Source of the DNA: RHKX01 sp041393495
GTDB taxonomy: Bacteria; Actinomycetota; Thermoleophilia; Solirubrobacterales; 70-9
Length of the DNA stretch: 64,000 nt
Assembly: GCA_041393495.1 (NCBI GenBank)
Contig: JAWKKA010000003.1
Span: 62,001 to 126,000 of the forward strand
Direction of reading: 5' to 3'
Numbering within the stretch: the stretch's first letter is position 1; every line of letters begins with the position of its first letter. The position numbers were made by a program, and so were the translations under genes. Shown piece by piece: positions 1 through 7,639 of the stretch. The notes beneath the pieces were generated by a model. That model searched no databases, was not told where the DNA came from, and was given only the letters and a program-made list of their open reading frames with translations.

Positions 1-141
1 CCAGCCGAGGGCGGCGCCGCAGAGGCCGAGCACGGTCGAGAGCGCCCATGAGCGCCAGCCGGCCATCGAGCTGAAGACGTCGGGCATCAGCAGCCGGGCG
101 ATCGCGCCCGCCAGGAATCCAAGGACGAGTGCGCCGATCAC
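1..141 (-). CDS. GlsB/YeaQ/YmgE family stress-response membrane protein (3' end cut by window edge)
   Basis: The 47 visible N-terminal residues begin MIGALVLGFLAGAIARLL and continue with a second hydrophobic stretch ending at the window edge. The glycine-rich membrane hairpin with an Ala-Arg-Leu-Leu turn is typical of the small GlsB/YeaQ/YmgE (transglycosylase-associated) family, usually 80-90 residues with three membrane segments. The start is GTG with a good Shine-Dalgarno GGAGGT five bases upstream, so this gene is leadered, unlike many neighbours. Family role is loosely tied to general stress; no biochemical function is established. The gene is divergent from the adenylate cyclase. Confidence 0.8.
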   Translation of the reverse strand, partial: MIGALVLGFLAGAIARLLMPDVFSSMAGWRSWALSTVLGLCGAALGW

Positions 142-248
142 GTTGACCTCCCTGTGGCTCGATGCCGTGGACGGGATTGAGCTTAGGCCAGTGCCCTGCG
201 CGACGACCTCGAGGTCCGCGGTCGAACCCGCGATGCGCGCGTCGCCCC

Positions 249-254
249 TATCCT
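249..254 (+). promoter_or_regulatory. -10 box TATCCT of adenylate cyclase gene, near-leaderless
   Basis: TATCCT ends nine bases before the ATG at 264 and no Shine-Dalgarno is visible, so transcription should start at or just before the start codon. Confidence 0.5.
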
Positions 255-263
255 CGTCCCGAC

Positions 264-1520
264 ATGGAGCTCCGGCCTCGACGGACGATCGGCAGGTTTC
301 CGGGGTGGCTGCAGCGGCTGGTCGCGATCGGCTCGCTGCCCTCGGACCCCGACGAGACGCGGCTTCAGAAGTCGGTCCTCGTCCTCTCGGCGGTGACGAT
401 GGCCGGCCTCGCCTCGATCTGGGTCGTGACCTACGCAGCGCTCGGGCTCTGGGGGTCGGCGGCGATTCCGTTCGTCTACCAGGCGGCCTCGGCCGCGAGC
501 CTCGCCGGCTTCGCGCGGACGCGCCGTCTCGTCCTCTTCCGCCGCAGCCAGCTCCTGATGAGCCTGGTCTTCCCGTTCCTGTTGCAGTTGAGCCTCGGCG
601 GCTTCGAGAACGGCTCCGCCGTCTGCCTCTGGGGCCTCACCTCGCCGCTCGGCGCCCTGCTCTTCGCCGGCGCCCGGCAGTCGATCCCGTGGTTCGCCGG
701 CTTCGCCGCCCTGGTCGGGGTCTCGGCCGCGGTCGACTCGGCGATCGCGGCCTCGGCCCCCGACGTCCCCCAGGGCGTCGTCATCGCCTTCTTCGCCCTC
801 AACCTGCTCGGGGTCGGCGGCACCGCCTACGCGCTGATGCAGTACTTCGTCCGCGCCCGCGACCGCGCGCACCGCGCGCTCGAGCTCGAGCAGGAGAAGT
901 CCGAGCGGCTGCTGCTCAACGTCCTGCCGGCGTCCGTCGCCGAGCGGCTCAAGGAGCGCGAGGGGGTGATCGCCGACCATTTCGACGAGGCGACGGTGCT
1001 GTTCGCCGATCTCGTCGGCTTCACCCCGCTCGCCGAGCGGATGCCCGCCGAGCGCCTCGTCGCGCTGCTCGACCGGATCTTCGCCGGCTGGGACGCGCTC
1101 GCCGCCGAGCGCGGCGCCGAGAAGATCAAGACGATCGGCGACGCCTACATGGTCGCCGCCGGCGTGCCGGTGCCGCGCGCCGACCATCCCGACGCGATCG
1201 CGTCGTTGGCGCTGGCGATGGTTCCCGAGGTCGAGCGATGCTCGGTCGGGGCCGCGGTCCCGCTCGCGGTCCGGATCGGCATCGACAGCGGACCGGTCGT
1301 CGCCGGCGTGATCGGGCAATCGAAGTTCACGTACGACCTCTGGGGGGACACCGTCAACACGGCGAGTCGGATGGAGTCGCACGCTCCACCGGGCCGGATC
1401 CAGGTCACCGAACGCGTCTTCGAACGGCTGCGGGGCCGCTTCGAGTTCAGCAGCCGCGGCACGATCGAGGTCAAGGGAAAGGACCCGATGCCGTCCTACC
1501 TGCTCGTCGGCGCGCGTTGA
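264..1520 (+). CDS. Membrane-anchored class III adenylate cyclase
   Basis: A 418-residue protein. The first ~200 residues hold about six hydrophobic helices, then a short helix (RARDRAHRALELEQEKSERLL) leads into a class III nucleotidyl cyclase domain. Metal-binding Asp residues lie in LFADLVGFTPLAERM and in TIGDAYMVAAG; the substrate Lys is in EKIKTIGD, the purine-selecting Asp in FTYDLWGD, and transition-state Asn/Arg in NTASRME. The Lys/Asp pair predicts ATP rather than GTP as substrate. An in-frame ATG at 162 exists, but the -10 box at 249 and the protein start MELRPRRTIGRF favour 264. It likely makes cAMP in response to a membrane signal of unknown nature. Confidence 0.9.
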   Translation: MELRPRRTIGRFPGWLQRLVAIGSLPSDPDETRLQKSVLVLSAVTMAGLASIWVVTYAALGLWGSAAIPFVYQAASAASLAGFARTRRLVLFRRSQLLMSLVFPFLLQLSLGGFENGSAVCLWGLTSPLGALLFAGARQSIPWFAGFAALVGVSAAVDSAIAASAPDVPQGVVIAFFALNLLGVGGTAYALMQYFVRARDRAHRALELEQEKSERLLLNVLPASVAERLKEREGVIADHFDEATVLFADLVGFTPLAERMPAERLVALLDRIFAGWDALAAERGAEKIKTIGDAYMVAAGVPVPRADHPDAIASLALAMVPEVERCSVGAAVPLAVRIGIDSGPVVAGVIGQSKFTYDLWGDTVNTASRMESHAPPGRIQVTERVFERLRGRFEFSSRGTIEVKGKDPMPSYLLVGAR

Positions 1521-1597
1521 GCCCGGCCGGCCTGGCCGTTGTGGCGCCCGGCGCGGAGATCGGCGGTGAAGCTGTCGCCGGTGCGGCGCCGGGACGG

Positions 1598-1603
1598 TAG
1601 CCT
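1598..1603 (+). promoter_or_regulatory. -10 box TAGCCT of GH1 gene, near-leaderless
   Basis: TAGCCT ends nine bases before the first ATG (1613) and supports that ATG over the in-frame ATG codons at 1643 and 1670. Confidence 0.5.
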
Positions 1604-1612
1604 CGTACTGCC

Positions 1613-1693
1613 ATGAAGCGTCTCGTCCCGGTGCTGACGGACATGCGTCTCGTCCCGGCGTTGGCGGACATGAAGCGTCTCGTCCCCGTCCTG
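1613..1693 (+). repeat. Three-copy 27-30 bp tandem repeat at the start of the GH1 gene
   Basis: Units at 1613-1642, 1643-1669 and 1670-1693 each begin with ATG and share CGTCTCGTCCC. Each unit supplies a potential start codon in the same frame and encodes M(K)RLVP plus a few residues, so the signal peptide n-region has been expanded by duplication. Confidence 0.85.
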
Positions 1694-3229
1694 CTCGTCG
1701 CCGTCGCGGCGCTGGCGCTCGCGTCGCCGGCGGCGGCGAGGCCGTTCCCGAAGCGGTTTCTCTGGGGCACCGCCTCGTCGGGATTTCAGACCGAGGCGGG
1801 CGGGAGGCCGGCCCACGTCGACCGGCGCAGCGACTGGTACCAGTTCGCAACCGATCCGGGGCTGATCGCCGCCGGCGCCGTCAGCGGCGACCGACTCGCC
1901 GACGGTCCGGGTTTCCTGAACGCCTGGCGTGGCGATCTGAACCGGGCCCGACGGGACCTCGGCGGCAACGCGATCCGGCTCGGCATCGAGTGGAGCCGGA
2001 TCTTCCCGCGCTCGACCGCGAAGGTCGAAACCGGCCGGCACGTCTCGATCGCCGAGCTGCGCAGGCTCGACGCGCTCGCCGACCGCAGCGCCGTGCGGCG
2101 GTACCGGCGGATCCTCGCCGGGGCGCGCGAGCGCGGGCTCCGGGTGATGCTGACCCTGAATCACTTCACGCTGCCGATCTGGGTCGATGACCCGGCGCGG
2201 GTCCGGGCGGCGTTCTCCGGTCGCGGCCCCGATGAGCGGGTTCCCGCGGGGCTGCGCAGGGCCGGGTGGCTGAACCGCTCGACGATCGCCGAGTTCCGCA
2301 AGTTCGCGGCCTACGCGGCCTGGAAGCTCGGCGGCAGGGTCGGCCTCTGGGCGACGCTGAACGAGCCGCTCGTCACCGTCTCGCAGGGCTTCGTCTCGAT
2401 CCCGGGCGTGACCGGGGTGAAGGCGCCGGGCGTCCTCTCCTACGCGGCGGCCCTCCGCGTGATCGAGAACCTCGGGCTCGCCAACGCGGCCGCCTACGAC
2501 GCGATCCATGCCCACGACCGGCATGCGAGGGTCGGCGTCGTCCACAACATGGTCGATTGGCGTCCTTACGACCCGGCGAGCGCGGCCGACTCCGTCGCCG
2601 CCGGGCACGCCGACCAGATCCTCAATCGGGCCTTCCTGGAGATCGTGGTCAACGGCTGGTACGACAGCGACATCGACGGGGTCGAGGACCCGGGCGAGGC
2701 CCGTCCGAAGCTCCGCGACAAGGCCGACTTCATCGGCGTCAACCACTATTCGCCCGGCCGTGCCCAGGCGCTCGGGGCACCGGTCTCGAGCAGGATTCCG
2801 CTCTTCGACTTCGTCCCCCACGTCACCTACGCGGGCCATGGCAACCCGGGCGGCGAGCCCTGCCCGACCGTCTGCAGCGACTTCGGCTGGGAGATCGACC
2901 CCGCCGGCCTGCGCCACGTCCTCGACGAGGCTGCCGCTTACGGCAAGCCCCTGTACGTGACCGAGAACGGGATCGACGACGGCGAGGACGACCAGCGGCG
3001 CGGCTACCTGCGCGGCTACCTGGGGGCGCTGCGCGGCGCGATCGCCGCCGGCGACGACGTCCGCGGCTACTTCTATTGGTCGCTCGTCGACAACTTCGAG
3101 TGGGCGGAGGGGTACGCGCCCCGCTTCGGCCTCTACTCCTACGATCCCGGCTCGCTGCGGCGGACGCTGCGCCCGAGCGCCGGGTTGCTGCGCCGGGTCG
3201 CCCGCAGCGGCCGGATCCCCGGCGGCTGA
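1613..3229 (+). CDS. Secreted glycoside hydrolase family 1 (beta-glucosidase type)
   Basis: 538 residues from the first ATG, or 519 from the ATG at 1670. A signal peptide (RLVPVLLVAVAALALASPAAA) precedes the GH1 N-terminal signature FPKRFLWGTASSGFQTE. The acid/base Glu is in WATLNEPLV and the nucleophile Glu in YVTENGIDDG; WSLVDNFEWAEGY near the C terminus is the usual aglycone/glycone region. All catalytic parts are present. Most bacterial GH1 enzymes are cytoplasmic, so an exported one is less common. It stands alone with no sugar transporter nearby; the exact sugar cannot be read from the sequence. Confidence 0.92.
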   Translation: MKRLVPVLTDMRLVPALADMKRLVPVLLVAVAALALASPAAARPFPKRFLWGTASSGFQTEAGGRPAHVDRRSDWYQFATDPGLIAAGAVSGDRLADGPGFLNAWRGDLNRARRDLGGNAIRLGIEWSRIFPRSTAKVETGRHVSIAELRRLDALADRSAVRRYRRILAGARERGLRVMLTLNHFTLPIWVDDPARVRAAFSGRGPDERVPAGLRRAGWLNRSTIAEFRKFAAYAAWKLGGRVGLWATLNEPLVTVSQGFVSIPGVTGVKAPGVLSYAAALRVIENLGLANAAAYDAIHAHDRHARVGVVHNMVDWRPYDPASAADSVAAGHADQILNRAFLEIVVNGWYDSDIDGVEDPGEARPKLRDKADFIGVNHYSPGRAQALGAPVSSRIPLFDFVPHVTYAGHGNPGGEPCPTVCSDFGWEIDPAGLRHVLDEAAAYGKPLYVTENGIDDGEDDQRRGYLRGYLGALRGAIAAGDDVRGYFYWSLVDNFEWAEGYAPRFGLYSYDPGSLRRTLRPSAGLLRRVARSGRIPGG

Positions 3230-3251
3230 CGGCCGGGCGATCCGCCATTCA

Positions 3252-3303
3252 CCGACGAACGACGAATCGCTACCAATATCTGTGAGTCATTCGTCGCTCG
3301 GCG
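3252..3303. repeat. Imperfect palindromic element with CAATATCTGTGAG core, copy 1
   Basis: CGACGAAT (3260-3267) pairs with ATTCGTCG (3289-3296) around an AT-richer core CAATATCTGTGAG. The same core and similar arms recur at 28798-28844. It lies between the convergent GH1 gene and the 173-residue protein, where it could act as a bidirectional terminator or a protein-binding site. Confidence 0.75.
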
Positions 3304-3332
3304 GCGGGTCTCGGCGGCGGGTCGGCGGCGGG
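3298..3332. repeat. Short 11-13 bp tandem repeat
   Basis: TCGGCGGCGGG occurs three times (3298, 3311, 3322), directly after the palindromic element and just before the convergent gene's stop codon. Confidence 0.7.
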
Positions 3333-3337
3333 ACCGT

Positions 3338-3859
3338 TCAGACCTTCTTCGGCTTGTAGGTCCAGCCGGCGCCCGTCACCGCGTCGATGATCGGCTCGCG
3401 GAGGTCGCCCCAGGAGAACTTGTAGCCGGACTCGTCGGCGCCGCCCTCGGTGTGGTGCGGCCCGAGCCAGGCGATCACATGGACGGTCTCGCTGCCGATG
3501 TGCTGTCCGCGCTCCCAGTTCAGCGAGCCGGCGAACGAGCCGCCGAAGCCGACCTCCGCCTCGCTCGTCGTCTTCAGGCCGATGCCGGCGGCCTCGTGGT
3601 CGGACTCATCGAGCTCGATCCGGAAGGCACGGTAGAGGTACTCGGCCCCGGCGCCGCCCGGGCCCGCCGAGGCGATCTGCGCCGCCCAGGCGACGACGAT
3701 CGTCCCGTCGTCCTGCTCGGAGGTCTCGATGCCCTTGCCGGAGATCGCGAGAAGCCGGCGCCTGACCTCGTCCGCGGGCTGCGGCCCGACCCCCTCGGCC
3801 GGCTTCGCCGCGGTCATCACGCCGCGGCTCTTCTCCTTGAGCTTGTCGAGGAATCCCAT
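3338..3859 (-). CDS. Conserved hypothetical protein, 173 residues
   Basis: Soluble protein starting MGFLDKLKEKSRGVMTAAK, an amphipathic Lys-rich start followed by a Pro-rich linker and a mixed alpha/beta domain containing GTIVVAWAAQI, EYLYRAFRIELDE and NWERGQHIGSETVHVIAWLG. No catalytic motif is evident and I do not recognise the family. Codon use matches its neighbours. It is convergent with the GH1 gene and divergent from the acyltransferase, with its own near-leaderless promoter. Confidence 0.75.
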   Translation of the reverse strand: MGFLDKLKEKSRGVMTAAKPAEGVGPQPADEVRRRLLAISGKGIETSEQDDGTIVVAWAAQIASAGPGGAGAEYLYRAFRIELDESDHEAAGIGLKTTSEAEVGFGGSFAGSLNWERGQHIGSETVHVIAWLGPHHTEGGADESGYKFSWGDLREPIIDAVTGAGWTYKPKKV

Positions 3860-3867
3860 CGTCGCCC

Positions 3868-3873
3868 GTTATA
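3868..3873 (-). promoter_or_regulatory. -10 box TATAAC of the 173-residue protein gene
   Basis: On the minus strand TATAAC lies eight bases before the ATG at 3859; no Shine-Dalgarno is present. Confidence 0.45.
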
Positions 3874-3915
3874 GCGCGACCGACGCCTTGCCGCCAGCGC
3901 TTCAGAATCCCGATC

Positions 3916-4803
3916 ATGCCGGCCCGACCGTTCGAGCCCCCGGGCGCCGCCGCCTTCGCCGCGGCGCAGGCGCTGCTCGCGCCGTGGCGGGCGGTCACGG
4001 ACCCGCGCATCGACGGGTACCCGAACCTTCCCGGCGACGGGCGCTACCTGCTCGTCGGCAACCACACGACGCTCGGGCTCTTCGATGTCCCGTTCGTCGT
4101 CCTCGGGATCCACGAGGAGACCGGAGTGCTGGTCCGCTCGCTCGGCGAGCGCCAGCACTTCCGGCTGCCGGTCTGGCGCGACCTGCTGACCCGCTTCGGC
4201 ACCGTCGATGGATCGCGCGAGAACGCTCGCCGGCTGATGCGGGCCGGCGAGCCGATCCTCGTCTTCCCCGGAGGCGGGCGCGAGGTCGCGCGGCGGCGCG
4301 GCGACTACTACCCGCTCGTCTGGCGCGAGCGGATCGGCTTCGCCCGGCTCGCGCTCGAGTTCGGCTACCCGATCGTGCCGTTTGCGATGGTCGGGGTCGA
4401 CGACATGTGGGACGTCATCGCCGACGCCGGCGATCCCCTCTACGCGCCGGCGCGGGCGCTGGCACGGCGGGTCGGGATCGACCCGGACGTGCTGTTCCCG
4501 CTCGTCCGCGGCGTCGGGCCGACGCCGCTGCCGCGTCCGCAGCGGATCTACGCGCGGATCTGCGCGCCGATCGAAGCGGGAGCGTTCGGCTCCTCCTGGG
4601 ACGATGCGACCGGCGCCGCCGCCCTGCGCGACCGCGTCCGCGGGGCACTGTCGGTGGCGATCGAGGACCTCCTCGAGGAGCGTGAACGCGATCCGGCGCG
4701 GCGCCTCGCGCCACGGCTGGCCGGGCAGGCGATGCGGCTCACGCGCTCGCAGGCGGCCGCGGTGCGCAGCCTGCTCCCCGGCCGCGGCGGTCCGGCGCGC
4801 TGA
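3916..4803 (+). CDS. Lysophospholipid/glycerolipid acyltransferase family protein (PlsC-like)
   Basis: 295 residues. LVGNHTTLGLFDVP provides the acyltransferase His and Asp; ILVFPGGGREVARRRGDYYPL is the glycerol-phosphate binding motif in the form seen in DGAT2/TMEM68-like LPLATs (FPGGxRE), and YPIVPFAMVG is motif IV. The His-to-Asp spacing (six residues) is wider than the usual HX4D, as in that subgroup. The enzyme presumably transfers acyl groups to a lipid acceptor at the membrane; acceptor unknown. A CAGAAT box seven bases upstream may be its -10. The C terminus (~40 residues) is basic. Confidence 0.85.
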   Translation: MPARPFEPPGAAAFAAAQALLAPWRAVTDPRIDGYPNLPGDGRYLLVGNHTTLGLFDVPFVVLGIHEETGVLVRSLGERQHFRLPVWRDLLTRFGTVDGSRENARRLMRAGEPILVFPGGGREVARRRGDYYPLVWRERIGFARLALEFGYPIVPFAMVGVDDMWDVIADAGDPLYAPARALARRVGIDPDVLFPLVRGVGPTPLPRPQRIYARICAPIEAGAFGSSWDDATGAAALRDRVRGALSVAIEDLLEERERDPARRLAPRLAGQAMRLTRSQAAAVRSLLPGRGGPAR

Positions 4804-4830
4804 CCGGGGCTCCGCGCCGAGCCGATGGCC

Positions 4831-4836
4831 TACCCT
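4831..4836 (+). promoter_or_regulatory. -10 box TACCCT of L,D-transpeptidase gene, leaderless
   Basis: TACCCT lies seven bases before the ATG at 4844. It overlaps the 3' flank of the acyltransferase gene and selects this ATG over upstream in-frame codons. Confidence 0.5.
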
Positions 4837-4843
4837 GGGGTCG

Positions 4844-5689
4844 ATGCCGTCCCTCGACCGGCTGAGCCCCAGGTGGGCCGTGCTCGCGGGCCTCGCCGCG
4901 CTGTTCGTTGCAGCGCTGCTCGTCCGCGGGCTCCTCGCCGACGACGAGCCGGCGCCGGCCCCCGATCGGATCGTCCGCGTGATCCGGCCGCCGGCCACCC
5001 CGAACGGCCCGTTGCCGCGCTCCGGGCCGGCCACCGGCCCCCTGCGCCCGGGCCCGGGAAGCGTGCGGCCCGAGCACGAGCCCGGCGGTCCCGGGGCGGA
5101 GCCGTACGTCCGGCTCCGGCCGGGGAGTGAGGCGCTGCTTCACGACCGCCCCGACGGCGAGGTGGTCGCGAAGGTGGACGACCGGACGGAGTTCGGCTCG
5201 CCGACGGTGCTGTCGGTCAGGCGCGTCCGCGATCGCTGGCTCGGCGTGTCGACGCCCGAGCTTCCGAATGGCCGACTCGGCTGGCTGCGGGCGAACCCGA
5301 CGACGCTGCGGGGCGGCTCCACCGAGGTCCGGGTCGACGTCGATCTCTCCCGACACCGGGCGACGATCTGGGACGGGGACGAGCCGGTGCGCCGCTGGAC
5401 GGTCACGGTCGGCGCGCCCGAGACCCCGACCCCGACCGGGACGTTCGCGGTGACCGACCTGATCGAGCGCGGGCTCAACCCGGTCTACGGGTGCTGCGCG
5501 GTGGCGTTGACGGCGAAGCAGCCGCGGGTCCCGAGCGGCTGGTCCGGTGGCAACCGGATCGCCTTCCACGGCACCCACGGGCCGCTCGGGGTCGATGCCT
5601 CGAACGGGTGCATCCGCAGCGCCGACGCCGACGTCCGGGCACTGATCCGCACGGTCCCACTCGGCGCCCCGGTGCGGATCCGCCGATAG
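4844..5689 (+). CDS. L,D-transpeptidase (YkuD domain) with SH3-like region
   Basis: 281 residues: an N-terminal membrane anchor (residues 11-31), a Pro-rich linker (35-85), an SH3-like segment (90-155) and a YkuD catalytic domain (160-281). The active site is visible as FHGTHGPLGVDASNGCIR, with catalytic Cys256 and His242/His245. VDVDLSRHRATIWDGD and TPTPTGTFAVTD are the usual YkuD start and substrate loop. It should form 3-3 peptidoglycan cross-links outside the membrane. It belongs with the other wall-acting genes of this region (SpoIID, Rpf-like, OatA-like). Confidence 0.92.
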   Translation: MPSLDRLSPRWAVLAGLAALFVAALLVRGLLADDEPAPAPDRIVRVIRPPATPNGPLPRSGPATGPLRPGPGSVRPEHEPGGPGAEPYVRLRPGSEALLHDRPDGEVVAKVDDRTEFGSPTVLSVRRVRDRWLGVSTPELPNGRLGWLRANPTTLRGGSTEVRVDVDLSRHRATIWDGDEPVRRWTVTVGAPETPTPTGTFAVTDLIERGLNPVYGCCAVALTAKQPRVPSGWSGGNRIAFHGTHGPLGVDASNGCIRSADADVRALIRTVPLGAPVRIRR

Positions 5690-5916
5690 CGGGCGGCCGC
5701 TGGCCGGTCTCCCGGGGCGGCGGGCGGACGATGACCGGGCCTCGCGGGCTCGTCGCTTCTGGCCCCGTGGGGGCGGCCGATCGCCGGTTTCGCGGCCCTT
5801 GCGCATGACCCCGCGAGCGATCGCCCGCGCCGATCGGCAGTCAGTACCGATGCGCTCGGGGCCCGGACCCGGCAACATCGGTGGCGGCCGCAGCGAACGC
5901 CCGAAAGGACCGCCCG

Positions 5917-6318
5917 ATGTACAACACGGTGGATCACGGCTCATCGATCGAGATCGACGTCGAGGACGTCGATCAGGAGGCGCTCTTCTCGGAGACGCTG
6001 CTGGCGTTGAGCGGGATCCTGACCGAGGCCCGGGGAGGGACCGCCGTGACTCACGACGTCGAGATCACCGCCCCCGACCTCGAGGGCCTCCTCGTCGCCT
6101 GGGTGAACGAGCTGATCGGCCTCGCCGAGCGCGACGGGTTCATCGCCGAGCGTGCCTATCGCGAGCGCCTCGACGGGTCGGTCTTCCGTGCGCAGGTCGC
6201 CGGCGAGAAGGACATCCCCCGGGACCGGATCCGCGATGTCCGCTGCCGGTCGATCGGCATGCGCCGCCTTCCCGACGCCGCGTGGGAGGCCCGCGTTCAT
6301 CTCGAGAGCGACGCCTGA
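5917..6318 (+). CDS. Archease-like protein
   Basis: 133 residues. MYNTVDHGSSIEIDVEDVDQ and DLEGLLVAWVNELIGLAERDGFIAER match the archease fold (Y-x-x-x-D-H start, then LLxxWLNELL), with a C-terminal WEARVHLESDA. Archeases activate RtcB RNA ligases and some tRNA methyltransferases, but no RtcB gene is in this window. The start is set by a Shine-Dalgarno (AAAGGA) eight bases upstream; an in-frame ATG at 5881 is less likely. The 227-base gap upstream holds GC-rich hairpins but no gene I can support. Confidence 0.75.
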   Translation: MYNTVDHGSSIEIDVEDVDQEALFSETLLALSGILTEARGGTAVTHDVEITAPDLEGLLVAWVNELIGLAERDGFIAERAYRERLDGSVFRAQVAGEKDIPRDRIRDVRCRSIGMRRLPDAAWEARVHLESDA

Positions 6319-6346
6319 CACGCCTCCCCGGCCGGTTCGCCGCGGG

Positions 6347-6352
6347 TAGGCT
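6347..6352 (+). promoter_or_regulatory. -10 box TAGGCT of SDR/trmO operon, leaderless
   Basis: TAGGCT lies seven bases before the ATG at 6360, with no Shine-Dalgarno. Confidence 0.5.
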
Positions 6353-6359
6353 GCGGGTC

Positions 6360-7187
6360 ATGGAGGGTGATCGAGGCTCGGGCGGCATCGCCGGCGGGGT
6401 GCTGCGGGCGGACGCGAACGCGGGCAGGGTGGCGCTCGTCACCGGCGGTGGAACCGGGATCGGCCGCGGTACGGCGCTCGCGCTCGCCGGATCGGGAGCA
6501 CGCGTCGCGATCTGCGGGCGGCGCGGGGAGCTGCTCGCCGGCGTCCGGGCGGAGATCGGAGAGCTCGGCGGCGAATGCCTGGACGTGCCCTGTGACATCC
6601 GCGAGCCCGATCAGGTCGAGGAGCTCGTGACGACGGTCGCCGACCGCCTCGGCCCGATCGACGTCCTCGTCGCCAACGCGGGCGGGCAGTTCGGCGCCGC
6701 CGCCGAGGAGATCAGCGGCAAGGGATGGCGCGCCGTCGAGCGCCTCAACCTCGAGGGCAACTGGGACCTGACGACCCGGGTCGCCAGGCAGTCGATGATC
6801 CCCGCGCGGCGCGGTCTGATCGTCTTCGTCGGCTTCTCGCCGCGGCGCGGCATCCCGAACTTCGCCCACGCCTGCGCGACGCGGGCGGCGCTCGAGAACC
6901 TCGCCTCGGGCCTGGCGCTGGAGTGGAGCCGCTACGGGATCCGCTCGGTGTGCCTGAGCTGCGGGCCGATCGAGACCGAGGGCCTCGCCTCCTACGGCCC
7001 CGACTCGCTCGAGGAGTCGCGACGCACGGTCCCGCTCGGCCGTCTCGGCCGGCCCGAGGAGGTCGGCGCGACGGTGGCGTTCCTGGCGAGCGCGGGTGGC
7101 GCATTCATCACCGGCACGACGATCCTCGTCGACGGCGGCGTCGACGCCTGGGGGCTGGCGGAGCGGCCGCCGGCGCCGCAGCGATGA
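6360..7187 (+). CDS. Short-chain dehydrogenase/reductase, PECR/DECR-like, without the YxxxK motif
   Basis: 275 residues with a Rossmann start VTGGGTGIGRG (TGxxxGxG), NAGG, and the conserved CGPIETEG tail. Where classical SDRs carry YxxxK the sequence reads FAHACATRAALENL, resembling the His-containing site of enoyl-CoA reductases of the PECR/DECR group. This suggests a 2-enoyl- or 2,4-dienoyl-CoA reductase role in fatty-acid breakdown, NADPH dependent; substrate is inferred only. The stop overlaps the trmO start (ATGA at 7184), so the two are co-translated. Confidence 0.85.
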   Translation: MEGDRGSGGIAGGVLRADANAGRVALVTGGGTGIGRGTALALAGSGARVAICGRRGELLAGVRAEIGELGGECLDVPCDIREPDQVEELVTTVADRLGPIDVLVANAGGQFGAAAEEISGKGWRAVERLNLEGNWDLTTRVARQSMIPARRGLIVFVGFSPRRGIPNFAHACATRAALENLASGLALEWSRYGIRSVCLSCGPIETEGLASYGPDSLEESRRTVPLGRLGRPEEVGATVAFLASAGGAFITGTTILVDGGVDAWGLAERPPAPQR

Positions 7188-7609
7188 CCGTGGGCGGCGC
7201 GGGGGTCCGGGCGGTCCCGATCGGGACGGTCCGCTCGCCGCTGACCGACCGGCGGGCGGCGCCGAAGCAGGGCGACGAGGGAGCGCCGGAGGCGACGGTC
7301 GTCCTCGCCGCGGAGCTCCACCCGGCGCTCGAGGGGATCGCGGCGGGCGATGCGGTCCTGGTCCTGACCTGGCTCGACCGCGGCGACCGCGACGTGCTGC
7401 GCGTCCACCCGCGCGGCGACCCGGCGCGTCCCGAGGTCGGCGTCTTCGCGACCCGCTCCCCGGACCGGCCGAACCCGATCGGCCTGCACCGGGTCGAGGT
7501 CGTCGCGATCGAGGACGGCGCGCTCCGGGTCCGCAACCTCGAGGCGATCGACGGCACGCCGGTCCTCGACATCAAGCCGGTCCTCGGGGCCGACGTCGGC
7601 GAGCGCTGA
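7184..7609 (+). CDS. trmO: tRNA (N6-threonylcarbamoyladenosine37-N6)-methyltransferase TrmO
   Basis: 141 residues with the TrmO/TsaA (UPF0066) fingerprint: IGTVRSP at the start, GVFATRSPDRPNPIGLHRV in the middle and AIDGTPVLDIKP at the end. The enzyme uses S-adenosylmethionine to methylate t6A37 of tRNA-Thr and improves decoding. Length fits the single-domain bacterial form. ATG overlaps the upstream SDR stop by four bases. An inverted pair GCTGAGC/GCTCAGC spans the convergent stop codons downstream and may end transcription weakly. Confidence 0.93.
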   Translation: MTVGGAGVRAVPIGTVRSPLTDRRAAPKQGDEGAPEATVVLAAELHPALEGIAAGDAVLVLTWLDRGDRDVLRVHPRGDPARPEVGVFATRSPDRPNPIGLHRVEVVAIEDGALRVRNLEAIDGTPVLDIKPVLGADVGER

Positions 7610-7639
7610 GCCCCGCAATCCCTGCCGCCGTCCCGATGC

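Noticed and set aside
183..1850. 555-codon ORF antisense to the adenylate cyclase gene
   Set aside because: Arg/Pro/Asp/Glu-rich composition with no domain. It mirrors the third-position GC bias of the real gene; the same applies to many other long antisense ORFs in the window.
5799..6359. 187-codon in-frame extension upstream of the SDR
   Set aside because: It overlaps the archease-like gene in another frame and lies upstream of the leaderless promoter at 6347.
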